From contig NZ_DASUCC010000005.1 of the NCBI RefSeq assembly GCF_035762905.1, positions 1 through 38,802 on the forward strand: a stretch of 38,802 bases of DNA. The letters run 5' to 3'. Below the pieces are notes generated by a model. It was not told the DNA's origin and ran no database searches. It saw only the letters and a list, made by a program, of their open reading frames with translations. The position numbers and the translations under genes were made by a program. Origin of the DNA: DASYTH01 sp035762905. GTDB taxonomy: Bacteria > Actinomycetota > Actinomycetes > Mycobacteriales > Pseudonocardiaceae. Below are positions 8,578 through 16,962 of this stretch, one piece after another. Within the stretch, counting starts at the first letter, position 1; every line of letters begins with the position of its first letter.

Positions 8578-8857
8578 CGTTGACCTCCTCCGCTCCCTGA
8601 CCTGGGATTCGACCATCGATATCAGTTTGTTACAAGCCCCGACCAGCACTTATTCACACTCACCCGTTCGGCTGAATGTGATGGGCTGCCGGGATGTGCT
8701 GGTCGGCGATCCGCGCCGACACAGTTACTGTCTGTCCCGGCGGTCGGGGTGCTTGCCAGGGCCAGGAAACACAGGGGATGCTGGGCGTAACGTCCCGATG
8801 ACCGCGACGTGAAGTTGCCGGCTTCGCGGGGTGTCGCCGGGGTCGGGTTGGAGGTAC

Positions 8858-9862
8858 ATGTTGCGTCGCCTGGTTGCGACCGTGCTGGTCGGCGCGGCGG
8901 CGCTCGCCGGGTGCTCGGCGACGGACGAGCCGACCGACGAGCTGATGCTGACCGACTCCCCGGTCGCGGCCACGCCCGCCGTCTCCCCTCCGCCCGCTGC
9001 CACCCCGGCGGGGACCGTGGTTCGGCTCGCCGGCAGTCCGACCGCGCTGGCCATCGACCCCCGGGCCGGGCTACTCGCCGTGGCCGTGGCCGAGCCGGCG
9101 GCCGTGCTCCTGTACCGGCTGGACGACCTGTCCGCGACTCCCCGCACCGTGCCGCTGCCCGGCGCCGCCGAGGACCTGCGGCCGGCCGGCGACGGCGGAC
9201 CGCTGCTGGTCGCCGCCGGCGGGGCCCTGGTGCGGATCACGCTGCCCGCCGGCACCGCCACCACCACCACGATGGCCGGCGCCCCGGTGAGCGCCGCGCA
9301 GGCCGACGGGGACACCCTGGTCGCCCTCCGGGAGGGCCGGGAGGTCGCCGTGGTGGGCGAGGACGCCGTGCGACGGGTGATCTCCGGCGGCATGTTCAGC
9401 GCCGACCGGGTGCTCGCCACCGGTGACGACGCGGTGGTGCTCGACCGGTTGCGCAACGCGGTGTTCCGGCTGGACGTCCCGGCCGGCGCGATCCGCGAGG
9501 GCCTGCGCGCCGGCGAGGGCTCGACCAACGCCGTCACCGACCGATTCGGCCGGGTGCTGGTGGTGGACACGCGGGGCGAGGCGCTGCTCGCGTTCTCGGC
9601 CGATCCGCTGCTGCTGCGGCAGCGCTACCCGGTCGCCGGCGCGCCGTTCGGCATCGCCTACGACCCGGCCAGGGACCTGGCCTGGGTCACGTTGACCGCG
9701 AAGAACGAGGTAGTCGGCTACCAGGTGGCGGGCGAGGAGCCGCGCGAGCGGTACCGCTTCCCCACCGTCGGGCAGCCCAACTCGGTGACCGTGGACCCCG
9801 GCAGCGGCCGCGTGTTCGTCGCGTCCGCCACTGGAGAAGGGATACAGGTGATCGCACCATGA
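8858..9862 (+). CDS. Lipoprotein with beta-propeller-like repeats
   Basis: This 334-residue protein starts with a lipoprotein signal peptide (MLRRLVATVLVGAAALAGCS, lipobox LAGC), followed by an Ala/Pro/Thr-rich linker of about 40 residues. The rest consists of repeated beta-strand units such as PTALAIDPRAGLLAVAVAEPAAVLLYRL, STNAVTDRFGRVLVVDTRGEALLAF, PFGIAYDPARDLAWVTLTAKNEVVGYQV and PNSVTVDPGSGRVFVASATGEGIQVI. These are typical of an NHL/YVTN-like beta-propeller on the cell surface. Its role is probably binding or scaffolding, as no catalytic residues are recognisable. I chose ATG 8858 (GGAGG four bases upstream) over the in-frame GTG-type start at 8831. The stop overlaps the ATG of the DUF5703 gene (ATGA), so the two are translationally coupled. 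Confidence 0.86.
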   Translation: MLRRLVATVLVGAAALAGCSATDEPTDELMLTDSPVAATPAVSPPPAATPAGTVVRLAGSPTALAIDPRAGLLAVAVAEPAAVLLYRLDDLSATPRTVPLPGAAEDLRPAGDGGPLLVAAGGALVRITLPAGTATTTTMAGAPVSAAQADGDTLVALREGREVAVVGEDAVRRVISGGMFSADRVLATGDDAVVLDRLRNAVFRLDVPAGAIREGLRAGEGSTNAVTDRFGRVLVVDTRGEALLAFSADPLLLRQRYPVAGAPFGIAYDPARDLAWVTLTAKNEVVGYQVAGEEPRERYRFPTVGQPNSVTVDPGSGRVFVASATGEGIQVIAP

Positions 9863-10074
9863 ACACTGACGGGGTGATCGACGGGGACTGGGAGTACCGG
9901 CCGCTGCGCCTCCCGCCCGGGATTTCGCGGCGCGCGGCGGCCACGCAACTGTCCATCCACGCCGAATACTCGGGCTGGGAGCTGTCCACCGTGCGGCTCT
10001 ACTCGGACGGCTCGCGCAAGGTGTGGTTGAAGCGACGGCGGCGCAACGACCTCCTACCCGGCGTGATCGTCTAG
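9859..10074 (+). CDS. DUF5703 family protein
   Basis: This 71-residue cytoplasmic protein has the pattern WEYRPLRLPPGISRRAAATQLSIHAEYSGWELSTVRLYSDGSRKVWLKRRRR, which I recognise as the small actinobacterial DUF5703 family. Its function is unknown. The strongly basic end could contact nucleic acid, which is speculation. The ATG overlaps the stop of the lipoprotein gene by four bases, so the pair is an operon. Pairing of DUF5703 with a nearby M20 peptidase gene, also seen here (10699-12000), recurs in actinobacteria and supports this being ordinary chromosome. A hairpin follows right after the stop. Confidence 0.85.
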   Translation: MNTDGVIDGDWEYRPLRLPPGISRRAAATQLSIHAEYSGWELSTVRLYSDGSRKVWLKRRRRNDLLPGVIV

Positions 10075-10080
10075 ACCCCG

Positions 10081-10104
10081 GGGTCGCCGAGGTGCCGGCG
10101 ACCC
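10081..10104. terminator. Hairpin between convergent genes
   Basis: GGGTCGCCG (10081-10089) and CGGCGACCC (10096-10104) form a perfect 9-bp GC-rich stem with a 6-base loop. It lies between the end of the DUF5703 gene and the end of the convergent DUF2231 gene. There is no T-run, as is usual for actinobacteria, so a bidirectional terminator is likely but not proven. Confidence 0.6.
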
Positions 10105-10147
10105 GCCCATCGCGCGGCCCGGTCCTCCGCGCCGGAACCGTGCGCCG

Positions 10148-10633
10148 TCAGCGCTCCTGCGGTGGGACGTTCTCGTAGCCCTCCCAGACCGCCCGGGAGC
10201 CGGCCTCGCCGACCCGGAACACGTGCACGCCCGTCGCGACCGAGGCCCCGATGGTCACCACCGCCACCGCGATCGTGGCGACCTTCCCCCAGCTCACCTC
10301 CCGCCGCCGGCCGACCTCGTGCACCACCATCAACGCCGCAACGGCTACCAGGAACAGCAGCGCGAACCAGATCAGCTGCTGCCCCAGATCCTGATGATCG
10401 TCGATCTGATCGCTGCGCGGGAGCCGGGTCTCGAGCTTCTCTCCACTGTCCGTGGCGATCGGCACCAGAATGGTCGCCACCGCGGCCGCCCCGACCACCA
10501 GCCAGCCGAACCGAGCCCGCGCCGCCGGCCACAGCGCCACCACCACCGCGCCGAGGACGGCGAGCGGCAGGAGCACCACCACGAAGTGCACGACCAGGGC
10601 GTGCAGGGGAAGACCGTTGACGAACTCGGGCAT
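10148..10633 (-). CDS. DUF2231 family membrane protein
   Basis: This 161-residue integral membrane protein starts MPEFVNGLPLHALVVHFVVVLLPLAVLGAVVVAL, where the LHALVVHFVVVLLPLA segment is the signature of DUF2231. It has four hydrophobic segments, with a polar loop holding SGEKLETRLPRSDQIDDHQDLGQQ between helices two and three. Conserved His residues in the first helix suggest heme or metal binding in the family, but that is not established from this sequence. GAGGAGG lies upstream of the ATG at 10633. The gene is convergent with the DUF5703 operon and downstream of, but not overlapping, the M20 peptidase gene on the same strand. Confidence 0.85.
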   Translation of the reverse strand: MPEFVNGLPLHALVVHFVVVLLPLAVLGAVVVALWPAARARFGWLVVGAAAVATILVPIATDSGEKLETRLPRSDQIDDHQDLGQQLIWFALLFLVAVAALMVVHEVGRRREVSWGKVATIAVAVVTIGASVATGVHVFRVGEAGSRAVWEGYENVPPQER

Positions 10634-10698
10634 CGGCGCCTCCTCGACCAGCGGATGATCACAGTACTACGCGCGCCGAATCCGTCCGGTTCAGACAG

Positions 10699-12000
10699 TC
10701 AACACGTCCGGAGGAACCGGTCGAGCACCCGAACGCCGAACTGTATGGCGTCCACCGGCACCCGCTCATCCACCCCATGGAACAGTGCGGTGAAGTCCAG
10801 GTCGGACGGCAACCGCAGCGGGGAGAAGCCGAAACACCGGATTCCCAAGGTGTGGAACGCCTTCGCGTCCGTCCCTCCGGACAGGACATACGGCAACGTT
10901 CGCGCCGTCGGATCCTCGGCGGTGATGGCCGCCTTCATCGCGTCCACAAGCTCACCGTCGAACGTGGTCTCGACCGGCGGCAGATGCGTGATCCACTCCC
11001 GCTCCACGTCGGGCCCCAGGATCTCGTCCAGCTCCCGCTCGAACGCCTCCTGCCGCCCGGGCAGGATCCGGCAGTCCACAGTGGCCTCGGCCACCGACGG
11101 GATCACGTTCGCCTTGTACCCCGCGTTGAGCATGGTCGGGTTGGCGGTGTCCCGCAGCGTCGCCCCCACCACCCGGGCCAGCGGTCCCAGCTTCGCCACG
11201 GACCCGTCGAGATCGTCCTCATCGAACGTCAACCCGGTCAGCTCGGCTACCCCGTCCAGGAACTGCCGCACCGAGTCGGTCATCACGATCGGGAACTGGT
11301 GCCGCCCCAGCCGCCCGACCGCCTCCGCCAACTTCGTGACCGCATTGTCCTCGTGCAGCATCGACCCGTGCCCCGCCCGGCCGCGCACCCGCAGCCGCAT
11401 CCACGCGATCCCCTTCTCCGCGATCTCGATGAAGTACGCCCGCAAATCCGGCCCGAGCGAGGCGGAGAACCCCCCAACCTCCCCGATCGCCTCGGTGGCC
11501 CCCTCGAACAGATCCGCCCGGTTCTCCACCAACCACTGCGACCCGTACGTCCCCCCCGCCTCCTCATCGGCGACGAACGCAAAGATCAGATCCCGCCGCG
11601 GCACCACCCCCTCCCGCTTGAACCGCCGCGCGACCGCGATCGTCATGGCCACCATGTCCTTCATGTCGACCGCGCCGCGCCCCCACACGTACCCGTCCTG
11701 CACCGCCCCCGACAACGGATGCACCGACCACTCCGCCGGATCCGCCGGCACCACATCCAGGTGCCCATGCACCAACAGCGCCCCCCGCTCCCGCTCACTC
11801 CCCGCCAACCGAGCGAACACATTCAGCCGACCAGGCGCCCCCGACTCAACCAGCGTGCACTCGTACCCCACCTCCCCCAATTCCCCCGCCACATACTCCG
11901 CGACCTCCCGCTCACCCACAGTAGTCGCCAAGTCCCCCGTATTCGTAGAATCAATACGAATAAGCTCACTAGTGAGCCGCACCACCTCGTCCTCAACCAC
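10699..12000 (-). CDS. M20/M25/M40 family metallopeptidase (ArgE/DapE/ACY1-like)
   Basis: This 433-residue protein is a zinc-dependent exopeptidase or deacylase of the M20 family. The metal-site motifs are present: HGHLDVVPAD (first His/Asp), YVWGRGAVDMKDMVA (bridging Asp) and VADEEAGGTYG (catalytic Glu pair). The dimerisation lid GHGSMLHEDNAVTKLAEAV follows, and the last metal His lies in ALFHGVDERVP. Length is normal. The start is a GTG at 12000. Cytoplasmic hydrolysis of dipeptides or N-acyl amino acids is the usual role; the exact substrate cannot be told. The final codons of its 5' end are about 60 bases from the tRNA-Leu gene on the other strand, so it is the last core gene before the integrated element. 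Confidence 0.93.
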   Translation of the reverse strand: MVEDEVVRLTSELIRIDSTNTGDLATTVGEREVAEYVAGELGEVGYECTLVESGAPGRLNVFARLAGSERERGALLVHGHLDVVPADPAEWSVHPLSGAVQDGYVWGRGAVDMKDMVAMTIAVARRFKREGVVPRRDLIFAFVADEEAGGTYGSQWLVENRADLFEGATEAIGEVGGFSASLGPDLRAYFIEIAEKGIAWMRLRVRGRAGHGSMLHEDNAVTKLAEAVGRLGRHQFPIVMTDSVRQFLDGVAELTGLTFDEDDLDGSVAKLGPLARVVGATLRDTANPTMLNAGYKANVIPSVAEATVDCRILPGRQEAFERELDEILGPDVEREWITHLPPVETTFDGELVDAMKAAITAEDPTARTLPYVLSGGTDAKAFHTLGIRCFGFSPLRLPSDLDFTALFHGVDERVPVDAIQFGVRVLDRFLRTC

Positions 12001-12058
12001 CCCGCCTTCCTACCACCTTCCCGCCCCCCACCCCCCATCCGATACCCTGTCCACACCG

Positions 12059-12142
12059 GTCCGAGTGGCGGAATGGCAGACGCGCTAGCTTGAGGTGCTA
12101 GTGCCCGACAAGGGCGTGGGGGTTCAAGTCCCCCCTCGGACA
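12059..12142 (+). tRNA. tRNA-Leu (anticodon GAG)
   Basis: A class II (long variable arm) tRNA. The acceptor stem pairs GTCCGAG (12059-12065) with CTCGGAC (12135-12141), with discriminator A at 12142 and no encoded CCA. The anticodon stem CTAGC/GCTAG encloses the loop TTGAGGT, giving anticodon GAG (reads CTC Leu codons). The variable arm TGCCCGACAAGGGCG contains a short hairpin, and the T-arm GGGGGTTCAAGTCCCCC is perfect. Its last 8 bases form part of the attachment repeat of the integrated element. Confidence 0.97.
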
Positions 12143-12157
12143 CGTTAACCCCCACGA
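12135..12157 (+). repeat. Left attachment site (attL) overlapping tRNA-Leu 3' end
   Basis: A 23-base stretch starting CTCGGACACGTTAACCCC recurs exactly at 26178-26200. It consists of the last 8 bases of tRNA-Leu plus 15 downstream bases, so integration leaves the tRNA intact. A little further similarity (TGCGC) follows on both sides. Confidence 0.85.
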
Positions 12158-12186
12158 ACTGCGCGTGGTCGCGTTCGTCGCTCGTC

Positions 12187-13626
12187 TCATGTGATCAATT
12201 GCAGCTGTGGATGCCCGGTCGATGATCTCATGTCGAGGGCGCAGCTGTCGGTATCACACAAGATCATGATATCGCGCTCGCGGAGCGCGTGCGCCAGTTC
12301 CGCCGGATCGGGCTTCGTACTCTGACCGGGTGTCGTGAGGTGTGGGTAGCTCTGGGCGATGCGGGCGCAGATGACGTCTTCGCGCAGGTAGAGGGTCTTG
12401 GGCTTGTCCGCGGTGGTGGGTTTGGCGCTGGTGTGGCCGTGGCGGCAGCGGTAGCCGGGGCGGTCGTGGACCCAGTGGGAGTCCATCCGCCGGCTGCAGA
12501 TGCCGCAGCGGAGGAGGCCGACCAGGGCGTAGGTGCGGGAAGTGCCGTCGGCCGGGGTTGGGGTGGCGTTGATGGCTTGGGCGGCGAGGAAGTCGTCCTC
12601 GCTGACCAGCGCGGGGTGCGCCCTGGTCTTGGAGATCACCCAGTCCTGCGACCGGCTCGACGGCGTGCCGGCCCACTCCCCCGGCCTGCCTGGCAGGTCC
12701 GCGGTCGGGGCGTGGTCGCTGTGGTGGCGGTTCCAGACCTGGCGACCGGTGTAGCGGGGGTTGCCCAGGATGGTCGCGACGGTGCGCAGAGTCCAGCCCG
12801 CGCCGGTGCGGTGGCGGTTGCGGTCGGGGTCGGCCTGCGAGGGGCAGCGCACGCCGCTGAGGTTGAGGTCGTGGGCGATGCGGGAGGCGCTGTGACCGGC
12901 CAATCGTTGGGCGAAGATCCACCGGACGTGATCGGCGGCGGCCGGGTCGGGTTCGAGGCGGTGCAGTCGGCGACCCCAGCGGGCATGGGCGGCGTTGGGA
13001 TGCGGACCGGCGTCAACCAGGCGATACCCATAGGGCGGGCGGCCACCCAGGTAGCGGCCCTGCTCGACGGTCTGGGCCCGCATCGCGGCCAACACCCGAA
13101 ACCGAGAGCGCTGCACCTCCCGCTGGGACTGGGCGCCCAGCAACAGCACCAATGCCGCATGGGTCGGATCGCCGGGGTTAATAGGGCCGTGGGTTTCCGG
13201 CAACCACACCGCTACGCCGTGCTCGGCGAAGATCGGCAACAGGTGGATGAGTTGGTCACCGCAGAACGCCCGTTCGTACTCGCCGACCACCACGGCGTCA
13301 AACCCCCGGTCGGGCCGAGCCAACGCCGCCAGCAGTCGAGCGGCCTGCGGCCGATCCGCCCACGCCGTACGCCGCGTCTGCCCGATATCGAAGAAATCAG
13401 CCACGACTCTTCCGCTGCCGGCTATCAGATCGTCGGCGACGTGCCGTTGCCAGGCATACGACGATGCCCAGTCTTGAAAGTCCTGGGTGGACATCCGACC
13501 GTAAAAGGCGAACCGCAACCCACCCACCGCACCAACCCGGCCAGCCGACCGCGACGACCGCCGCACCCTCCTACTACGGCGTGCAGCCCACCCGGCCAGC
13601 TGATCGCATTCCCGCACCGCAGTCAC
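12187..13626 (-). CDS. Serine recombinase family protein (large, zinc-ribbon type)
   Basis: This 479-residue site-specific serine recombinase opens with the catalytic strand FAFYGRMSTQDFQD, whose Ser is the nucleophile, followed by the resolvase core (VVVGEYERAFCGD). A 'recombinase' domain follows (GRYLGGRPPYGYRLVD; TVATILGNPRYTGRQVWNR), then a zinc ribbon with LLRCGICSRRMDSH and YRCRHGH. Family members cut and rejoin DNA for integration or excision. I chose GTG 13626 because GGAGG lies 8 bases upstream; an in-frame codon at 13728 lacks such a site. The stop lies 45 bases from the tRNA 3' end, right beside attL. The resolvase core is divergent from well-known phage integrases (EYERAFCG where others have a DRLxR-like motif), so activity should not be assumed. 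It could be the integrase of this element or of a separate insertion. Confidence 0.85.
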   Translation of the reverse strand: MTAVRECDQLAGWAARRSRRVRRSSRSAGRVGAVGGLRFAFYGRMSTQDFQDWASSYAWQRHVADDLIAGSGRVVADFFDIGQTRRTAWADRPQAARLLAALARPDRGFDAVVVGEYERAFCGDQLIHLLPIFAEHGVAVWLPETHGPINPGDPTHAALVLLLGAQSQREVQRSRFRVLAAMRAQTVEQGRYLGGRPPYGYRLVDAGPHPNAAHARWGRRLHRLEPDPAAADHVRWIFAQRLAGHSASRIAHDLNLSGVRCPSQADPDRNRHRTGAGWTLRTVATILGNPRYTGRQVWNRHHSDHAPTADLPGRPGEWAGTPSSRSQDWVISKTRAHPALVSEDDFLAAQAINATPTPADGTSRTYALVGLLRCGICSRRMDSHWVHDRPGYRCRHGHTSAKPTTADKPKTLYLREDVICARIAQSYPHLTTPGQSTKPDPAELAHALRERDIMILCDTDSCALDMRSSTGHPQLQLIT

Positions 13627-13739
13627 GCTTGTTGCCTCCGACCCTTGTTCGGCTTTCTGGTCGGAGCGAACCCTTGGGTGTGGGTGATCTATCGTGCCAG
13701 CGGCATCGCCGGGATGTGCGACGGCCACCGACCCGCACA

Positions 13740-14028
13740 GGTGAACCCACGCATTTGAGGGCTGCCGTCACGATCAGGGGCCTGCAGGCGGCCTGTCGAC
13801 TCCACCGTGGCCAGAGACGACGGCGATCAATGGCTACAACCCGCCGTGGCCCTAGAACGCAGCCGATTGCCCCATGCGGCCGACGACTGGGACTGTGCGC
13901 TAGCGCCGTTCAGCGACGACACGACCTCGACACGGCCGACGATCTACTTGACGTCTACTACTGAGCGGAGGTCCGGCGCAGCCTCGACACCGAACCACGG
14001 ATGATCAGCAGCGAACGACCGCGTGTGA
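13740..14028. other. Gene-poor spacer upstream of the serine recombinase
   Basis: No convincing gene here. Short open frames (for example 13807-14004) have no family resemblance, no ribosome binding site and no codon bias. It separates the recombinase gene from a stretch of gene fragments. Confidence 0.4.
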
Positions 14029-14400
14029 TCACTCGGCGTCGCTCAGCAGGATGGCCAGGACGGCGTCGTTCTCCTGGTAGACGGCCCTGTGGTGGGTGGC
14101 CAGGACTTCGGCGAGTCCTGCGGGGGTGCTCTCTGGGAGCGTGCCGAGCGCCACCGCTGACGGATTGGGGCCTGCCGCCGCGGCCACGCGTTCGTCCATT
14201 CCGGCTAGCTCCGCCTTGTATAGCACCTGGATCTGGTGGGCGATGATCAGGCCGTCGCGGTCAATATCACCCGCGTGGGTCAGGCGCACGCCGCCGTCGA
14301 CGGCGTGTTCGAGGAAGGCGTACTCGACGCTCGCAGGTGCCCGCTCGTGCACGCCAGCGCGCCCGTGTACCCGACAGCCATAGCGGCCGCAGCTGCGGGA
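14029..14400 (-). pseudogene. C-terminal fragment of a DUF2399-like TOPRIM protein (TIGR02679/JetD-like)
   Basis: The translated end of this minus-strand frame reads HAGDIDRDGLIIAHQIQVLY and, further on, LPESTPAGLAEVLATHHRAVYQENDAVLAILLSDAE. This fits the TOPRIM-like DUF2399 domain: a GDxDxxGLxIA metal-binding motif, then a tail ending in a hydrophobic/acidic helix. DUF2399 occurs in TIGR02679 and related proteins next to Wadjet-type plasmid-defence genes. Only about 115 residues are left. Upstream the frame runs into sequence antisense to an integrase remnant, so the N-terminal two-thirds are missing and no partner SMC-like genes are near. I regard it as a dead fragment. The family call rests on one motif and the tail pattern. 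Confidence 0.42.
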
Positions 14401-14584
14401 GCAGGGCAGCACGCTGCGCTGGCAACCGATCAGCCCTGCCCTGGCCGATTGCTTGATCGAGTACGCCGCCACCCGCCGTACGCGCTGCCTAGCGACCCGC
14501 CGTAGCGCTACCGCGACGGGCGCCCGCTCACGTCGCGGCGCTGCGACCGCCTCTGAAACGCCTCGGCCAACACCTGCTCTGAGT

Positions 14585-14790
14585 CGCCAAGGCATCTCCA
14601 CCCACTGGCTCCGACACAGCATCCTCACTTGGGTCGAACGCCACTTCGGCTACGGCATCGCCCGCGCCTAGGCCAGCCACACCGACATCACCGGACCCGC
14701 CACCACCACCTACATCAACGCCAGCCTGCAAGAAGTCGCCACTGCATGGCCGCAATGACCGGACAACCCCACCCCCTCGCTACTACATAG
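14585..14790 (+). pseudogene. Tyrosine integrase, C-terminal remnant
   Basis: The frame reads STHWLRHSILTWVERHFGYGIARA, then an in-frame TAG, then SHTDITGPATTTYINASLQEVATA, then shifts frame to MAAMTGQPHPLATT and a stop (14788-14790). It carries the C-terminal catalytic box of a tyrosine recombinase: HWLRH (His-x-x-Arg), SHTD (second His) and the nucleophile Tyr in TTTYI. The in-frame stop and the frameshift make it non-functional, and the N-terminal two-thirds are absent. It is one of three integrase tails in the window (see 26014 and 33765). Confidence 0.8.
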
Positions 14791-14866
14791 CCCCGCCTAC
14801 AGACCCCCGTCGGCGGGGTCCGACTTGACCACCATCGACCGATCGCTGTACATGCTGGATCATGAA
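14753..14866 (+). repeat. Imperfect direct repeat, copy 1 (integrase end plus downstream promoter)
   Basis: This 114-base stretch aligns almost without gaps to 26021-26134 (roughly two-thirds identical by eye). Shared blocks are CAATGACC-GACAACCCCA (integrase end), a CCCGTCGGCG block, TTGACC and CTGTACA...CTGGATC...ATGAA. Both copies include a promoter-like TTGACC-16/17-TGTACA arrangement (14825-14830 and 14847-14852 here) reading into an ATG that no longer starts a gene. Confidence 0.6.
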
Positions 14867-14868
14867 GA

Positions 14869-16023
14869 TCATTTCGCAGCGCGCTCCACGCGGTCCCCGA
14901 TCTTGCCCTGCCAGCTCACGGTCTCCGATGCTGTGCCGGCGGCGACGATCCGGTTTTCCTTAGCGTTCAGCAACATATAGGTTATGTTCGAGGTGGCCAT
15001 GACGGAGAACTTGTCTTTGAGCCATAGTGGGCGGTCGTTCAACACTTGAGTTCCGGATCCCGCGATTCCTTTCACCAGTAACACGTTATCGATGCAACCT
15101 TCGAGGTGGAGCTGCTCATATAGCACGGCATTTGTCAATGCAGACCTGGTGGATCCGCTGGAAACTGTCCGCACCGAATTGTCGAACATGTCAATTGCGG
15201 TGATGAGCGCCTTGATCTGCTGTTTGCGGTCCGCCGCTTCCGTCTGGTATTCAGGTCGAATATTTCCCCAGAATGATTGCTCCTTGTCGGCGAGCTCACG
15301 CCGGAGGGCACGCAGCTCCGCGAAGTCATTGTCAATCTGCCCTTTTCCGCGCATTCGGAAATTGGCGTGTAGCACTGTTGAGCTGGGCGAAGCGGTGATC
15401 AGGGCGCCGACTACCGCCGCACTCGCCGACAGGTCGTCCACGGAGGTTGCGAACGTCGAAAGGGAGCGCTGCGCGGAGAACATCCCCACTACCGACGTAA
15501 TGAACCCGGCAGCGGCCGCGGCGACGGCCACAGATTCGGCGCCCGACTTTTCCCTGTCAACAGGCCCGGCCGGCGGTGGCCACCGTTGCTGGAGCAGTTG
15601 CCGAGCCATCGTCATCAGATCTTGTAGGGAGTCCACCACCGTCTGGTATGCCGCGTCGACGGAGGCAAGGTCGGGTTCGGTTGTCACCAGGACCGAGGTC
15701 GGTTCGCCCACCTTGGTCTTCACAATTTCGGCAACCTTCTCGGCGACCGCTCGCAGTCCGTCCATCGCCAGCGCGCTGCCTGCGATCGGCTGATCCCCCG
15801 ACACCGCAGTCTCGCCACGAGGAATGTCGGCCAGGATCGGTGCGAGGCTGGTCCATTGGCTCTGACGAGCCTCCGCCGCATCCTTCTCGGCCTTCACAAT
15901 CGCGGCTTCATTCTCCGCGTCTCGTCGGCGTCTCGCGAGCGGGCTGTCCCACTCAGCGACCTGCTTCTCTGCGAGCTCCGCCTCGGCCGTCGTCTTTCGC
16001 TCCGCCGGAGTGGGCTCGGTCAT
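14869..16023 (-). CDS. Unrecognised protein with N-terminal coiled coil and central hydrophobic segment
   Basis: I do not recognise a family for this 384-residue protein. The first 60 residues are charged and helical (AERKTTAEAELAEKQVAEWD, RRRRDAENEAAIVKAEKDAAEARQ), suggesting a coiled coil. At about residues 168-190 an Ala-rich hydrophobic stretch (SVAVAAAAAGFITSVVGMF) could be one membrane helix. A second charged helical region follows (FAELRALRRELADKEQSFW), and the last 90 residues look globular (LLLVKGIAGSGTQVLNDRPLWLKDKFSVMATSNITYMLLNAKENRIVAAGT). The ATG at 16023 has AGGAGG upstream. It is intact and lies within the integrated element, about 940 bases upstream of and divergent from the protease operon, so it may be an independent cargo gene or an extra component. 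No catalytic motif is visible. Confidence 0.75.
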   Translation of the reverse strand: MTEPTPAERKTTAEAELAEKQVAEWDSPLARRRRDAENEAAIVKAEKDAAEARQSQWTSLAPILADIPRGETAVSGDQPIAGSALAMDGLRAVAEKVAEIVKTKVGEPTSVLVTTEPDLASVDAAYQTVVDSLQDLMTMARQLLQQRWPPPAGPVDREKSGAESVAVAAAAAGFITSVVGMFSAQRSLSTFATSVDDLSASAAVVGALITASPSSTVLHANFRMRGKGQIDNDFAELRALRRELADKEQSFWGNIRPEYQTEAADRKQQIKALITAIDMFDNSVRTVSSGSTRSALTNAVLYEQLHLEGCIDNVLLVKGIAGSGTQVLNDRPLWLKDKFSVMATSNITYMLLNAKENRIVAAGTASETVSWQGKIGDRVERAAK

Positions 16024-16962
16024 GACGCCTCCTAACCTGGTGGTTCTCCCTGTTACTCGCGTCAGAACATCCAAGCACTACGGCTGGTCACGAAGTCAAG
16101 CGGAGCCATAGGCCTGATAGCACATAACCTGAGATCACGGAATCAATGTGCACGGCCATCGGCGCACACGAGACTCCGTCGGACACATCGCCAAGCACGC
16201 TTATCTCGATCGAGTGTTCCTCGGTCTCGATAGTCGGGTGACTGGCGGCCATGTTGTGTGAGCAGCATCGCTCGGCCGGGTCGGTCGGGCAGGCAGTTGA
16301 TCACGGCATTGGTGCGGGACATGGTCGAGCATGGCGAGGCGCCACCGCCTATCAGCTGTTGTTGGAGAGTTAAGCAGTGGATCGGAAGCATTGTTGGTCC
16401 GGGTTGGGGCATGCGCTGATCCGGAAGCCTCCGCTGACCTGACCGCTGCAGCGCCGAGCGAGGGTCGTGGTCAGCCGGCCCTCATTTGGTTCCCACCCTT
16501 CGAAGCAGGGTGATCGATGGCTTGGCGATAGGTCCGAAGCATGTGGGTCCTCATGTGGGCGCCTGCTCGCCGCTTACAACGAGGCGCCCGGGCGATCGAG
16601 CGGCGTACAGTCCAGCTGGTCGCCACTGTCCGTAGCCGCCCTGACCGGCAATCTCGTCACGTGACTCATCCCTGACTACACACTGCTACCGCGACCGTCA
16701 GATTGTTCAGCCTCACACTGCGATCTACTACCCGCACCGTCCGGCGGGATACCTTCGGCACCAGTGAACGGTCGGTTGCCGAACGTGTGGAGCATGGAAT
16801 CCCTCGTCCTGGGAGGTTTCAAGCCTCTCAACACGGCGCTGCCCATCTCCGTCGACACCCGCGGACTCGATAGGCCAATCTCAGAAGATCGCTGCCGGGC
16901 GTACTTGCTGGTGTCGTAGCCATCGCTGATCGACAATCACGGCGGCCTGCGGCAAGCTCGCC
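16024..16962. other. Long intergenic region upstream of the protease operon
   Basis: Nearly 940 bases without a gene I can support. Several short open frames on both strands lack ribosome binding sites and family resemblance. It must hold the promoters of the divergent unknown gene and of the operon, but I could not identify a convincing -10/-35 pair or operator. It may contain decayed genes. Confidence 0.4.

Noticed and set aside
10223..12093. Long plus-strand frames opposite the M20 peptidase gene
   Set aside because: The minus-strand peptidase has all its metal motifs; the plus frames are its shadows.
12187..13626. Serine recombinase as a transposon resolvase
   Set aside because: It has the long recombinase domain and zinc ribbon of large serine recombinases, and no transposase or res-like site is adjacent.
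14869..14900. ATG after the promoter-like block at 14861 as a gene start
   Set aside because: The frame runs antisense into the end of the unknown minus-strand gene and has no protein-like character.
16143..16936. Several 60-90 codon frames upstream of the protease operon
   Set aside because: Start codons lack ribosome binding sites, some need TTG, and products show no recognisable features.
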